A stretch of DNA of 64,000 nt from Accumulibacter jenkinsii (lineage in GTDB: Bacteria > Pseudomonadota > Gammaproteobacteria > Burkholderiales > Rhodocyclaceae). The notes beneath the pieces are model-generated. The model ran no database searches, was not told the DNA's origin, and was given only the letters and a program-made list of their open reading frames with translations. The translations under genes and the position numbers were made by a program. Location of the stretch: the NCBI GenBank assembly GCA_036625225.1, contig JAZKUF010000005.1:124001-188000 (forward strand), given 5' to 3'. Positions within the stretch are counted from its first letter, which is position 1; every line of letters begins with the position of its first letter. This document shows, piece by piece, positions 25,074 through 33,645 of the stretch.

Positions 25074-26465
25074 TCATCTGGCTGCGCGGGAAACCTCGGC
25101 CTTCAGGCCGGGGAGGGATAGCGCGTCGTGCGCAGCACGACCAGTTCCCGCATTTCCTTTCGGTAAGCTATCTGGAGTGGAAAAGCTGTAGCCATAGCCA
25201 TCGTTGCGTTGAACCGTTCGGCAATACCGGTGGCTGATCCCCTGAACGACGCCTTCGGCGGTTTGTATGTTGAAACTGCCGGTGCGCCGAATGGCTACTC
25301 GCCCGACATGCCGGCCGGCTTTCTTTCCCCTGGGGACGAGTGCAACCACCAGGTCGCCGGTCTGAAAGCCCTTGACCGACTTGCTCCGCAGCAAGTAGCC
25401 ATGCGGGAAACCGTGCTGGTCGAGCCGGGTGCGTTGGTAACTGCCTCGACCCATGGCCTTGATCGTCAGCGTGGGACGCTGCCAGCCCGTAATGTTGCCC
25501 ACGTCGCCGACACAAGCGGCATCCAGCGCATGGGTCTTGGGGATGCCCATCCGCGATCGATTCCACTTCGTCCGCCCTCCCGAGCCAGTCTCTACGGCAA
25601 GATCCGTCTCCCGGAGGGCTTCAACCAACGCCCAGCGGGTGGCATTGACCGCAGCCGCGTCTTTGAGGGGGCGTTTGGCCTGCGCCAGGACGGCGGCCAG
25701 TTTCTTCGGTGAATGGGCCAGGAACTCACGGACGTCCCTCGCACCTTTCTTCTGGTTGCAGTCCTGGCAGGCCAGGGTCAGGTTCGACACGCGGTTCGAA
25801 CCGCCCTTCGCCTTCGGGTGGATGTGGTCGAGTTGCAAGGGCACGTGCTGCGCGCCGCAATACGCACACGTTCGATTCCACTTTTCCAGGAGATATTCGC
25901 GCAGCTCATACCCGGCCAAGGTGCCTTGCTGGTATTCCGCGCCCGCAATCTCCGGGTTCTGCATCGCTTGCATGTCGAAACGGACCAGCTCACTTGCAAG
26001 CGAAGACACGGGCGCCCACCGTTGGATTCTTCGTACCCACGCCATCGTCGTGTCGACCCGGTGCTGGAGCGCCGGCGGCAACCAGCCCTTACAGCGCGTG
26101 CGGTTCAGGAAGCGCGGCGCGCGATAGCGCAAGTTGCCGCGGCGCCGACGTCGCATCTGCCGCCGAGCGGTCAGTGCTTCTGAAATCTGCCGTCCACGAT
26201 GAACAAGCTCTGAAAGGTTCAGCACCACCTGGCCGCTGTCGGACGTTTCGCGCACCAAAGCCATTCCCGTTGTCTTGCTGCCGGGGTCGAGCTTCAAGAT
26301 CAACGGCTGAAATGCGCAGGACGCCGCCTTCCGGCCCACCAGCCGAATCACGAAAGGCACCAGGTGGTGAACGCGCGCGCGACCACGATCGAGGAGTAAC
26401 CTCGCCCGTTTTTCCGAGCACGGCATCAACGGCTCACCGGCCTGATCCAACACGAATACAGCCAT
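25074..26465 (-). CDS. iscB: IscB RNA-guided nuclease
   Basis: A 463-residue protein with the full IscB layout. N-terminal PLMP domain (GEPLMPCSEKRARLLL), RuvC-I with Asp60 (ILKLDPGSKTTGMALV), an arginine-rich bridge helix (RRQMRRRRRGNLRYR), RuvC-II with Glu159 (SSLASELVRFDM), an HNH domain with zinc cysteines 200/203/233/236 and His214 (LQLDHIHPKAKGGS), RuvC-III with His312 and Asp315 (KTHALDAACVG), then a beta-rich C-terminal domain. All nuclease residues are intact. IscB is the ancestor-type relative of Cas9 and cuts DNA under guidance of an omega RNA encoded just upstream, as here. The last residues (SLPGLKAEVSRAAR) are read from the element's end hairpin. Confidence 0.92.
   Translation of the reverse strand: MAVFVLDQAGEPLMPCSEKRARLLLDRGRARVHHLVPFVIRLVGRKAASCAFQPLILKLDPGSKTTGMALVRETSDSGQVVLNLSELVHRGRQISEALTARRQMRRRRRGNLRYRAPRFLNRTRCKGWLPPALQHRVDTTMAWVRRIQRWAPVSSLASELVRFDMQAMQNPEIAGAEYQQGTLAGYELREYLLEKWNRTCAYCGAQHVPLQLDHIHPKAKGGSNRVSNLTLACQDCNQKKGARDVREFLAHSPKKLAAVLAQAKRPLKDAAAVNATRWALVEALRETDLAVETGSGGRTKWNRSRMGIPKTHALDAACVGDVGNITGWQRPTLTIKAMGRGSYQRTRLDQHGFPHGYLLRSKSVKGFQTGDLVVALVPRGKKAGRHVGRVAIRRTGSFNIQTAEGVVQGISHRYCRTVQRNDGYGYSFSTPDSLPKGNAGTGRAAHDALSLPGLKAEVSRAAR
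25094..25141. repeat. Right-end hairpins of the IscB element
   Basis: Two adjacent hairpins overlap the 3' end of iscB: CGGCCT-TC-AGGCCG inside 25094-25113, and GTCGTGC-GCA-GCACGAC at 25125-25141. Subterminal hairpins of this kind mark ends of IS200/IS605-type elements. The first also occurs at 26789-26804. Confidence 0.6.
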
Positions 26466-26690
26466 AGCAACTTCCTGATAAATCCCCGGAATCCGCCGGG
26501 ACGTGGCTTCAACTTCTCGCGCCTCACGGCGGGGTTGCCCTTACGGGCCTGGTAACGCACTCCTTGCGGAGCGTCTCCCTTCGGCACTGTTGTAACGCAG
26601 GGTGCACCTCGCGGTGCGGCGATGGCCCGTTTCGTAGTTACCCGAACCTTGTCTGCTGCCATCACTTCCAGTGCCCGGCACTAAGGAAGT
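26466..26690 (-). ncRNA. Omega RNA (HEARO-type guide RNA) of IscB
   Basis: The 225 bases upstream of iscB have no gene but are full of short GC stems on the minus strand: GCACC-GCGA-GGTGC, GCTCC-GCAA-GGAG, GCCC-GTAA-GGGC and CGCCGTGAGGCG, followed by GAAGTTGAAGCCACGTCCCG and a purine-rich end next to the IscB start. Position, length and stem order match the HEARO/omega RNA family. The guide is expected at the 5' end, near 26670-26690, and the exact 5' end cannot be set by eye. Confidence 0.75.
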
Positions 26691-26766
26691 ATTCCGGGGT
26701 GGGTCTGCTTGCTTCGTTACAACGGACGGTCGCGATGATTTGCGACTGAGCCTGGTCAATCTCGAA

Positions 26767-28059
26767 CTAGCGAAGGATCTCGCAAGCTCCGGCCTTCAGG
26801 CCGGGGTAATTGACGGTGTGTTTTTCGGTTTCCTGATGCTGCTGGTCGCGGCTCTTGTGGATGTAGCCTTCGGTGGTCGAGAAACTCGCATGCCGCAGGT
26901 TGCGCTGGACGATGAACGGATCGACGCCGCGGTCGATCTGGTGACTCGCCGCCGTATGGCGCAGCCAGTGGGTCGATCCCGCCTCGATCTGGCGCGCGAG
27001 ATCGGGGCGCTCGGCGGCAACGCGGCTTGCTGCCGAGCGACAGACTTCCTTGACAATGGCGTAGATCGCGCGCTCGGAGAGCGGCCGTCCGGCGCCCCCG
27101 AGATCCATCAGCAGCGGTTGATCCGTGCCGGGGGTCGGCAGGGCCGGGCGGCCGCTGCTGGCGCGGTAGGCCTGGAGCGCTGCCAGCGCGTCGGCGGGGA
27201 GCGGCACCTCGCCTTCGAGATCGCCCTTGCCGACCACCGCCAGCCACCACTGACCCCGCTTGAAGCGCAGATCCGAGGTGCGCGCCCGGGCCATCTCGAA
27301 ACGGCGCAGACCGGTCAGATAGAGGAAATGAAACAGGAATCGCGTGCGCGCGTAATGCGCCTGCTCGCGCGGACTGTCCTGGGGCATCGCCGCGATCCAG
27401 TCCATCAGCGTCGCCCAGGCGGTCGCGTCGAAATAGCGCTCCTGCCCTGAGCGTGGGGCTTTCCGGCTACGTTTCGCCGCCGCCCGCAAGGGATTGGCGT
27501 GCACATAAGCGATCGCCGCCAGATGCTCGAAGAGCCCGAACAGGATGGTCAGCGCCTGCTTCGCCGCCGCCGCCGACAGTCCCGACACGAAGGGACGCCA
27601 GGCGGGATTGGGCGACCCGTCGGCCAAACCGCGCTTCACCCGCCGCAGCTGTCGCCACAAGGGATTCGGCGCGCCATCCGGCAGCACCCGCGGCTCGCTC
27701 TGCAGGCACCACAGCTGCACCGGCTGCGGATCGCGCAGGAAAGCCTGGTAGGCCAGCACGTCCTCGACCATCAGGCCCGGCAGATCCTTGCCCTGCCAGG
27801 CCGCCCAGGCGATCAGTCGTTCGGCTTCCCGGCGATAGCTGTCGAGGGTGTGGCGGTTGTCGGTGTATTTCGCGAGCCAGGTGGCGACCGCTTCATGATC
27901 GTTGCGCGCGGCCGTCAGGCGCGGCCCGACCAGCGACTGGTTGCGGGCGGGGCCGCCGGCGAGCGGCAGATCGAGGCTCATGGTCGGCTGCCGGCTTTTT
28001 TGTTCGGGATCGACGCGCGCGAGCCGCTGCTCGATCTGGGGGGCTTCAGCTTCCGGCAT
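26767..28059 (-). CDS. Tyrosine recombinase / site-specific integrase
   Basis: A 430-residue phage-integrase-type recombinase. SAM-like N-terminal domain (TWLAKYTDNRHTLDSYRREAE, about 60-150) and a catalytic domain with Arg in YLTGLRRFEMARA, Lys in VVGKGDLEGEVPL, HWLRHTAAS (His and second Arg), LRHASFSTTEGYIH (His and Tyr nucleophile). A ribosome site AAGGAG precedes the ATG at 28059. The last 13 residues (NYPGLKAGACEIL) are read from an inserted-element end hairpin, so the native C-terminus has been replaced; the catalytic Tyr lies before that point. No attachment site or other prophage genes are seen next to it. Confidence 0.88.
   Translation of the reverse strand: MPEAEAPQIEQRLARVDPEQKSRQPTMSLDLPLAGGPARNQSLVGPRLTAARNDHEAVATWLAKYTDNRHTLDSYRREAERLIAWAAWQGKDLPGLMVEDVLAYQAFLRDPQPVQLWCLQSEPRVLPDGAPNPLWRQLRRVKRGLADGSPNPAWRPFVSGLSAAAAKQALTILFGLFEHLAAIAYVHANPLRAAAKRSRKAPRSGQERYFDATAWATLMDWIAAMPQDSPREQAHYARTRFLFHFLYLTGLRRFEMARARTSDLRFKRGQWWLAVVGKGDLEGEVPLPADALAALQAYRASSGRPALPTPGTDQPLLMDLGGAGRPLSERAIYAIVKEVCRSAASRVAAERPDLARQIEAGSTHWLRHTAASHQIDRGVDPFIVQRNLRHASFSTTEGYIHKSRDQQHQETEKHTVNYPGLKAGACEILR
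26789..26804. repeat. Second copy of the IscB-type end hairpin, inside the integrase 3' end
   Basis: CCGGCCT-TC-AGGCCGG repeats the right-end hairpin of the iscB element. It overlaps the last codons of the integrase, suggesting the relic of another IS200/IS605 or IscB-type insertion that has rewritten the integrase C-terminus. Confidence 0.55.
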
Positions 28060-28215
28060 CTAGCGTACTCCTTGGCGTGGCAGCGGTCCCGGCGGGTGTG
28101 ACAGGTCTCGCCGCTCGGCGAGCTGGCGCACGGCCCGGTCTGCCGGCCTCCGCGCGCTGGAGGGTCATCATAAGGGATAAAGGGGCGCAGGATGACGAGC
28201 GCCTTCTCAACGGGT

Positions 28216-28488
28216 GCGAACGAAAGTGGTGGACAGCATGAATGCTCCTTCTCCTTCCAGGGAAGCCCGCGCCAGCGACGTATGAGATTGGACGGGTCGG
28301 GATGGGGTCATTGGAGCAGAACTCGTAGCAGCGGGTGTCGCGATATCCGCCGGATGCCGGATGACGATCGATTCTGGCATTCGGATGATGTTGCAGAAGA
28401 ATCCGGGGATGCTGCATCACTCTCGAAGCGACCTCCGATCTCACGAATGTCCGCTTCCGACTTTACTGAATGACTGGATGCGACCCAT
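28216..28488. repeat. Subterminal repeat A, copy 1
   Basis: 273 bases nearly identical, in inverted orientation, to 51632-51910. Differences are a few substitutions and one missing unit of a short GGATGCC-type repeat. It lies downstream of the TIR-NTPase gene, as copy 2 lies downstream of the OLD-like gene. Confidence 0.9.
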
Positions 28489-28518
28489 AGTGGAAGGAGC
28501 GCGGTGAGAAAAGCGGAC

Positions 28519-28585
28519 GCTCAACGCGCAATTACCCTGCGGCGTTGTCCCGCCTTGCAGCGGCGGTAGACCCGTCGAGTTGAGC
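28519..28585. other. attC-like cassette recombination site
   Basis: A 67-base imperfect palindrome bounded by GCTCAAC (fits RYYYAAC) and GTTGAGC (fits GTTRRRY), with an inner CTGC/GCAG dyad. This matches the outer-core layout of integron attC sites. It sits 51 bases beyond the stop codon of the TIR-NTPase gene, the place expected for the site of a gene cassette. No integron integrase is in the window, and a chance hairpin is possible. Confidence 0.35.
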
Positions 28586-28636
28586 GCCCTTACTGACTCC
28601 GTAACTCCTCGCGCGATGTCGGCCAGAGTCCCCAAA

Positions 28637-31099
28637 TCAGCTGGAAGCTACAGCGTCTAGTCTCTCTAGCAGGCGTCGCTGTGCTGTCCCAATGAGTCCT
28701 CGAAGTTCCTTTTGGACGAGTTGCTTGGCTTCATAAAGTTTGCCTTCCATGGCCAGCAATAGGGCTTTGTACTTAATAAAACTTCTGAAAGTCTGCGCGT
28801 TACGGCTGGTCATCCTCTCCAATCGCTCTACAGCTTCCCGTAATTTAACCTTATTTCGGAAGTGAGCGGCGAGATCAGCTTTTGTGAGAAGAGGATAGTC
28901 TATATTAGGAAACCTCTCGATGGTTTCTTCCACTAACGCAAGACTGGCTCCTTGGTCATTATCAAAATAGGCCATTACGCGTGCTTGAGCCGCTTCCCGC
29001 ATTTCCTGGGCACGCTCAGATTGATCAATCATTAGGCGGGATAGAACTAACTCAATTTCGCATCGATTCTCGGCGGTCTTGTCCTTTGCAAACAGACACG
29101 CAAGGTAGTTATTGGCATTAATTGGGTTTGATGGTCGGCTGCGCCAGTTTTCCTTAGCTAGATTGAAGGCGCGTTCGTACTCATCACTCTGCATATACAC
29201 CAGCACGAGTTCACCAACGACCCTGACGTCCCGTCTACCCATGTTGAGAACACGATTAAGACTCTCTTCAGCTTTTGCGTATTCGCCTGCAAGTCGATAA
29301 TAGAAGCCATGCAGGAACGATTTGTCCGGCTCGGCTAACAGTTTGACCTCGGCGAAAAACGCACCTTGCCTTAGTCGCGCTAGAGCTTGGCATTTTATGT
29401 ATCGGATATGATGAATCGTGTTTGTGTGCAGAGATCCTTCCCGACGCAGAACGCGGTCTGAAAGTGTTACAACCTCCTTGTAATTTCTATCCTCATCGTA
29501 CAAGCGTTTGATTGTCTTGACAAAAACGGACGGAAGAAGCAAGTCGTCGGTAAACTTTTCGCCCGATCGCAAAGACTCCTGAGCGGAGAAAATATAGTCC
29601 GATACGTCGCTTGAATCATCGCTATAGTTCGCCACAAACTTTTTAACGTGGGCATCGATCGCAGCCTGAAACTCTGCTGGGATTTCAAATCTATTTCTTG
29701 AAACATAATCGCGAATCACTTCGTTGACTCTCACGTAGTCAGATCCTGCACCCATGCGTTCGCATACTGATGTGAGAAGTAGCTTGTTCAGAATTGGCGC
29801 ATAAGTCTTCTCATTAACGATATCGAACAGGACGTCGTAGCTTATGAATTCAAATTTGGATAGTAAATAGATGAAGCTCTGTATCTCAATGTCTGGGTGG
29901 TAGACATCTAGCACAACTCTCGCCTTGTCGGACGCAAACTGCTGAATTACGTGAGATTGACGCTTCGCGCCAGTAATCCCATTCTCAAGAATTAGATCAA
30001 CCGCAAATAGTGCTTGTTCAGGATATCCAGTGAGAAGGTCGCTAAAAAAATTATATTCCTCACGCGCGAGGTCAAGGTTGTGAAACTTCGCATACCGCTG
30101 GAGTAAGCCATTGCGTTCAGCGGGCTCCATCTCCTTGACCGCCAGCGAAAAAAAAGCCGGTCGACGGCGATTTATCGCCGGATGCGGCCGGAACTGGCTT
30201 GCAACCGCAAATGTGAGGTGGCCGTTCGGAACTAAGGATTCCACTACTTCGATAAACCAGTCTACCGGTTCGCCATTATTCTGAACGAGGACGCCTCGAT
30301 CTTCGATAAGCACTCGATCGCACTCCGCTGCAATTTGGTGGAAGACCTCTTTTGCAAGTTCGACCTTGACCGCCAATGTGCCAGCGAGTCGTTGTCGAAG
30401 GCGGGAAACCGAAACTAGTCCGGTATCAATAGTCTTAAGTATAAAATCCTCAATACCGTCAAACTGGTTCAAAGATACCAATGGGAAATGGTAAGAATCC
30501 CGAACTAGGTTTGCCTTCCGAAGCGCATGCTGGATTAGTGCTTTTCTTCCTATCGATGGAAGGCCGGAAGCGATAAGTGCAATCGGGGTCGTTTGAGAAA
30601 AGTCATCCAAGCGTTCCTCTATGCTCTGAATTTGCTCATTCCTCCCCACAAATATTCTTTGGCGCTCCTTCAGCCTTGGATGGTATTTCCACGACAATTC
30701 CATTAGCCTTGCGTTTATCTTTCTGGCTGCAATTACCGGGCGGAGGATGGGTTGTAGGTTAAACGCGGCCTGCATCCACTCCGGAATCCGAGCGTCATTG
30801 TGCGCTAGGCCAGGTTCAATAATGATCGGATAGATACGGTCCAACTTAGAGTCATCAAGCCTTAGCTTGGCGGAAGCGAGCTCGGTCTTTACCCATTCAG
30901 ATTCCAGTGCCGATGCGGAGATGAATAGTACAAAAAGTGAAGACTCCTCGAGCCCGTTCAGAATTTCCTCTAGGGGCGACATCCCCTCTTCGAAGGTCTC
31001 ATCGCAAAAGACTGTTGCCTCCTTTCGAATGCTTCTTGCCACGATGTGAACATAGTTAATTTTGTCCCGTGAGCTATGGGAGAGGAAGCACTTAATCAT
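28637..31099 (-). CDS. TIR-domain NTPase with TPR-like C-terminus (STAND-type defence protein)
   Basis: An 820-residue protein. Residues 1-130 are a TIR domain (MIKCFLSHSSRDK, then LESEWVKTEL with the putative catalytic Glu73 four residues after Trp69). Residues about 145-450 resemble a STAND/AAA NTPase (RIFVGRNEQIQSIEERL), but the P-loop reads GLPSIGRKA rather than GxxxxGK[ST]. The C-terminal 350 residues are helical repeats resembling TPR (YRLAGEYAKAEESLNRVL). Such proteins sense phage and the TIR domain destroys NAD. GC content and codon use are clearly lower than in the surroundings, a sign of transfer. It is the only gene of element 1. Confidence 0.85.
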   Translation of the reverse strand: MIKCFLSHSSRDKINYVHIVARSIRKEATVFCDETFEEGMSPLEEILNGLEESSLFVLFISASALESEWVKTELASAKLRLDDSKLDRIYPIIIEPGLAHNDARIPEWMQAAFNLQPILRPVIAARKINARLMELSWKYHPRLKERQRIFVGRNEQIQSIEERLDDFSQTTPIALIASGLPSIGRKALIQHALRKANLVRDSYHFPLVSLNQFDGIEDFILKTIDTGLVSVSRLRQRLAGTLAVKVELAKEVFHQIAAECDRVLIEDRGVLVQNNGEPVDWFIEVVESLVPNGHLTFAVASQFRPHPAINRRRPAFFSLAVKEMEPAERNGLLQRYAKFHNLDLAREEYNFFSDLLTGYPEQALFAVDLILENGITGAKRQSHVIQQFASDKARVVLDVYHPDIEIQSFIYLLSKFEFISYDVLFDIVNEKTYAPILNKLLLTSVCERMGAGSDYVRVNEVIRDYVSRNRFEIPAEFQAAIDAHVKKFVANYSDDSSDVSDYIFSAQESLRSGEKFTDDLLLPSVFVKTIKRLYDEDRNYKEVVTLSDRVLRREGSLHTNTIHHIRYIKCQALARLRQGAFFAEVKLLAEPDKSFLHGFYYRLAGEYAKAEESLNRVLNMGRRDVRVVGELVLVYMQSDEYERAFNLAKENWRSRPSNPINANNYLACLFAKDKTAENRCEIELVLSRLMIDQSERAQEMREAAQARVMAYFDNDQGASLALVEETIERFPNIDYPLLTKADLAAHFRNKVKLREAVERLERMTSRNAQTFRSFIKYKALLLAMEGKLYEAKQLVQKELRGLIGTAQRRLLERLDAVASS

Positions 31100-31171
31100 C
31101 GAGACCTCATTTGATTGGATGCAGCGGGCCTGTAATGCGTGGACTGCCTTTTATGGGTCTAAGGCGATCTA

Positions 31172-31386
31172 GGGCAACAGCATACATCAAGATCGCCCCA
31201 ATGACTGCTTTCGGCAGACTTCGACACCGACTCTTCCTGGCCGATAGTACTCGTTGAAGTCAGTACCCGTAAAGCGGTCATTGGCGCCCGGGGCGAACGC
31301 AAAGGGTGCACAAAGCGCGCCGATGTGGCTACTCCTTCCCCTTTGGCAAAGGAGACTTCACCTCTCCACACCTTTCATTCGCACCC
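31172..31386. repeat. Subterminal repeat B, copy 1
   Basis: About 215 bases, inverted copy of 49544-49758. The outer 140 bases are nearly identical; the inner part, next to the gene, diverges but still aligns (for example GTATGCT is shared). It includes the probable promoter region of the TIR-NTPase gene. Confidence 0.85.
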
Positions 31387-31445
31387 CCTCTCAACGGAAC
31401 GAACGGGCCGGGCGCCTCATCAATGTTCAGAGTTTTCGATCATGT

Positions 31446-31784
31446 TCATTGCAGCACCGCGACGGGAAGGTCGCGGGTGTAGTCGATCGTCCGGCCGCCG
31501 GGGGTGGACAGACCGATAAGGCGGCCGGCCGACCAGCGCCAGACGCTGGTGTGGGCAACGTCGCCGACGCGGCGGGTCTGGCTGAGGAGGTGGTCCTGCA
31601 GGTCGTAGCGGTTCTCCAGGCGGCTCGCGAGTTCGCCGGTGGGGTCGATGTCGTCGATGCGCGTCAGGCGGCCAATGCCGTTCGCCCCTTGATCCCAGAG
31701 GTAATCGGTGCGGCTGCCGTCGGCATAGCGGATGCGCGTGAGGCGGTTCAAGGCGTCCCAGGTCAAGGTGCTGGTCTGGCCGCT
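31446..31784 (-). pseudogene. Rhs/YD-repeat protein fragment (3' side of IS607)
   Basis: The minus frame reads LTWDALNRLTRIRYADGS, ENRYDLQDHLLSQTRRVG and GGRTIDYTRDLPVAVLQ, typical YD/Rhs repeats. It joins the IS607 right end directly with no start of its own and is the downstream part of a broken Rhs-type gene; Ig-like parts are on the other side of IS607. Confidence 0.75.
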
Positions 31785-32999
31785 CTATAGAGTCTGTGCA
31801 TTGCTGCACAAACCTCCTACTTCCTGCTTCACAGAGGCCGGTTTCGTCACGATGACACGATGACCAGAGCCTTCCTCTCCACAGGCTGCGACGGCAGAGC
31901 TTGCCGCCTTGTTCTTCAGGTTCATGGCCGCGTTCAAGTCGCGGTCCATGATGTTGCCGCATTCGCACCCCATCACGCGCTCGCTCAACTTCATGGGGTG
32001 AATCGTTCCGCACGAGTGGCAGGTCTTGCTGCTCGGGAAAAAGCGATCGACCACAACAAGGTTTGCGCCGGTCATCGTCGCTTTGTACGTCAGCTGCCGA
32101 CGAAACTCAGCGAAGCCAGTGTCAGCGATGCTTCTCGACAGGCAACGGTTCTTGAGCATGCCTGCGACGTTCAGATCTTCAATAGCGATGGTGTCGAACT
32201 CTGTCGCCAGCTTGGTGGTCAGCTTGTGCAGCGCATCGATTCGGACGTTGCTGATACGCTGATGCAACTTTGCCAGCTTGGTTTTCGCTTTGGCTCGGTT
32301 GCGACTGCCTTTTTGCTTCCGACTGAGACTGCGGGACAAACGCACCAGCCGCTGATGGGCTGCGCGGTGCGGTTTCAGCGACGCAATCACCTCTCCGGTG
32401 CTGAGTGTTGCCAGTTCCTTGATGCCGAGGTCGACACCAACAATGCCGCGATCAAGGCGACCGGACAAACCATCGGCGGTGTCAACCAGAATGGCGACGT
32501 ACCAACCGTCGGCCTGTTTGCTGACAGTCGCTGCCAGCGTGCGGCCAGAGAACCTCAACGATTCGCGCATCCTGACCACGCCGCACTTCGGCAACTTGAC
32601 GGTCTTGCCGACGCACTCGAAGGCGTTACTCTCGGCATTTGCTGGGCCGTTGTCGGCGCGAAACGAGTCGTGCAGACCTTTCTTCTTGAAGCGCGGGTAG
32701 CCGGGCTTCCCGCCTTGCTTCACCCGCCGAAAGAAGTTCTTGAAGGCGATGCCGACGTTCTTGATGGCGTTCTGCGGGGCAACCTTGGTGACTTCAGCCA
32801 TCCAGGGGAATTGCTCAGCCTTGATGCTGTTCAGGCGCTTGCGCAGGGCTGCCTCGTTCGGCTTTCCGCCAGCTTCATATTCTTCCTTCCATGCGGCCAG
32901 CGCCCAATTGTAGGCAAACCGCGCCACACCACAGGCACGGGCAAAGTAGGTCGCCTGTTCTTGAGTCGGGTCGAGTTTGATTTTATGGACGCGGTGCAT
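31785..32999 (-). CDS. tnpB: TnpB RNA-guided nuclease of IS607
   Basis: A 404-residue TnpB. N-terminal helix-turn-helix part (MHRVHKIKLDPTQEQ), RuvC with Asp190 (GIVGVDLGIKELATLS), Glu274 (TIAIEDLNVAGML) and Asp354 (IMDRDLNAAMNL), and a zinc finger formed by Cys327, 330, 345 and 347 (CHSCGTIHP, CECG). All catalytic residues are intact. TnpB uses an omega RNA spanning the 3' end of its gene and the right end; here the guide would begin just beyond GAGCGGC at the right end and read CAGACCAGCACCTTGACC. Confidence 0.92.
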   Translation of the reverse strand: MHRVHKIKLDPTQEQATYFARACGVARFAYNWALAAWKEEYEAGGKPNEAALRKRLNSIKAEQFPWMAEVTKVAPQNAIKNVGIAFKNFFRRVKQGGKPGYPRFKKKGLHDSFRADNGPANAESNAFECVGKTVKLPKCGVVRMRESLRFSGRTLAATVSKQADGWYVAILVDTADGLSGRLDRGIVGVDLGIKELATLSTGEVIASLKPHRAAHQRLVRLSRSLSRKQKGSRNRAKAKTKLAKLHQRISNVRIDALHKLTTKLATEFDTIAIEDLNVAGMLKNRCLSRSIADTGFAEFRRQLTYKATMTGANLVVVDRFFPSSKTCHSCGTIHPMKLSERVMGCECGNIMDRDLNAAMNLKNKAASSAVAACGEEGSGHRVIVTKPASVKQEVGGLCSNAQTL

Positions 33000-33002
33000 G
33001 GC

Positions 33003-33617
33003 TTAAGACTCGGCTGCTTTCTTCATGACTTCCATGAGGTCTTTGTTTTTCTGGCTTCGGCTGCCGTACAGGCGAGCCGAGAACACGGTGATTATTTCAA
33101 GAACCTCTTTTGCCAGTTCTTCCTCAAAGGTTGGCTGCTCGCCTTTGTGGATGATGACGATTTCAATTTGCTGGTGAGCGCACAGGGCGAACACCAGTTC
33201 ACTGCCAAACCGGAGCAGGCAATCCTGGTGCGTGATGACCAGACGACGCATCTGTTTGCGCAGGATCATCTCCAGCAATTTGTTCAGTCCCGGTTTGCGG
33301 TAGTTCATGCCGGACCCGAGGTCTTTGATGACTTCAGATCGCCAGCCTTTTGCCGAGCAGTACGCCTCAAGCATGGCGTGCTGTCGATCAAGGTCGGCCT
33401 TTTGATCGTGGCTGCTGACGCGGGCGTAGCAGACCGTCGGGGCATCCGCGTCACCCAGTCCCCGAAGATCGGCGCTTGCATAAAACCGCGTGCCTCCAGC
33501 CGTCTTCCTGGACGGAATTAACTCGCCTGTGTCTTCCCATTTGCGGAGCGTAGAAATCGACACGCCAAGCAACTGAGCGGCCTCGCCTATTTTTACTAAT
33601 CGTTTTTCCATTTGCAT
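33003..33617 (-). CDS. tnpA: IS607 serine-recombinase transposase TnpA
   Basis: A 204-residue protein. A MerR-like helix-turn-helix (KIGEAAQLLGVSISTLRKWE, 8-30) precedes a serine-recombinase domain with VCYARVSSHDQKADLDRQ (nucleophile Ser68), DLGSGMNYRKPGL and VFSARLYGSRS. IS607 transposases move DNA as circles with little target specificity. The ATG at 33617 or the one at 33611 may be used. The tnpB gene follows after 3 bases. Confidence 0.92.
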   Translation of the reverse strand: MQMEKRLVKIGEAAQLLGVSISTLRKWEDTGELIPSRKTAGGTRFYASADLRGLGDADAPTVCYARVSSHDQKADLDRQHAMLEAYCSAKGWRSEVIKDLGSGMNYRKPGLNKLLEMILRKQMRRLVITHQDCLLRFGSELVFALCAHQQIEIVIIHKGEQPTFEEELAKEVLEIITVFSARLYGSRSQKNKDLMEVMKKAAES

Positions 33618-33645
33618 GGATTAAAACACATCTTATTAGATTTCA

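Larger units (their letters stand above)
28212..31386. mobile_element. Non-autonomous element 1 carrying the TIR-NTPase gene
   Basis: The segment begins GGGTGCGAACGAAAGTGG and ends with the inverted sequence GGGTGCGAATGAAAGGTG (read from the right), an imperfect terminal inverted repeat of about 20 bases. It is flanked by CCTTCTCAAC on the left (28202-28211) and CCTCTCAAC on the right (31387-31395), a likely target duplication with a one-base difference. Inside are one gene (minus strand) and long subterminal regions found also at 49544-51914 around a different gene. No transposase is inside, so it would need one supplied in trans. Confidence 0.65.
31779..33645 (-). mobile_element. Complete IS607-family element (tnpA, tnpB)
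   Basis: Contains an intact serine transposase gene and an intact tnpB, 3 bases apart. The right end lies at the palindrome CTCTATAGAG (31783-31792) plus GCGGC, because the second copy at 48224 shares sequence to exactly that point. The left end, upstream of tnpA, is near 33620-33645 and not precisely fixed. It sits in a degraded Rhs/Ig-type gene. Confidence 0.85.
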
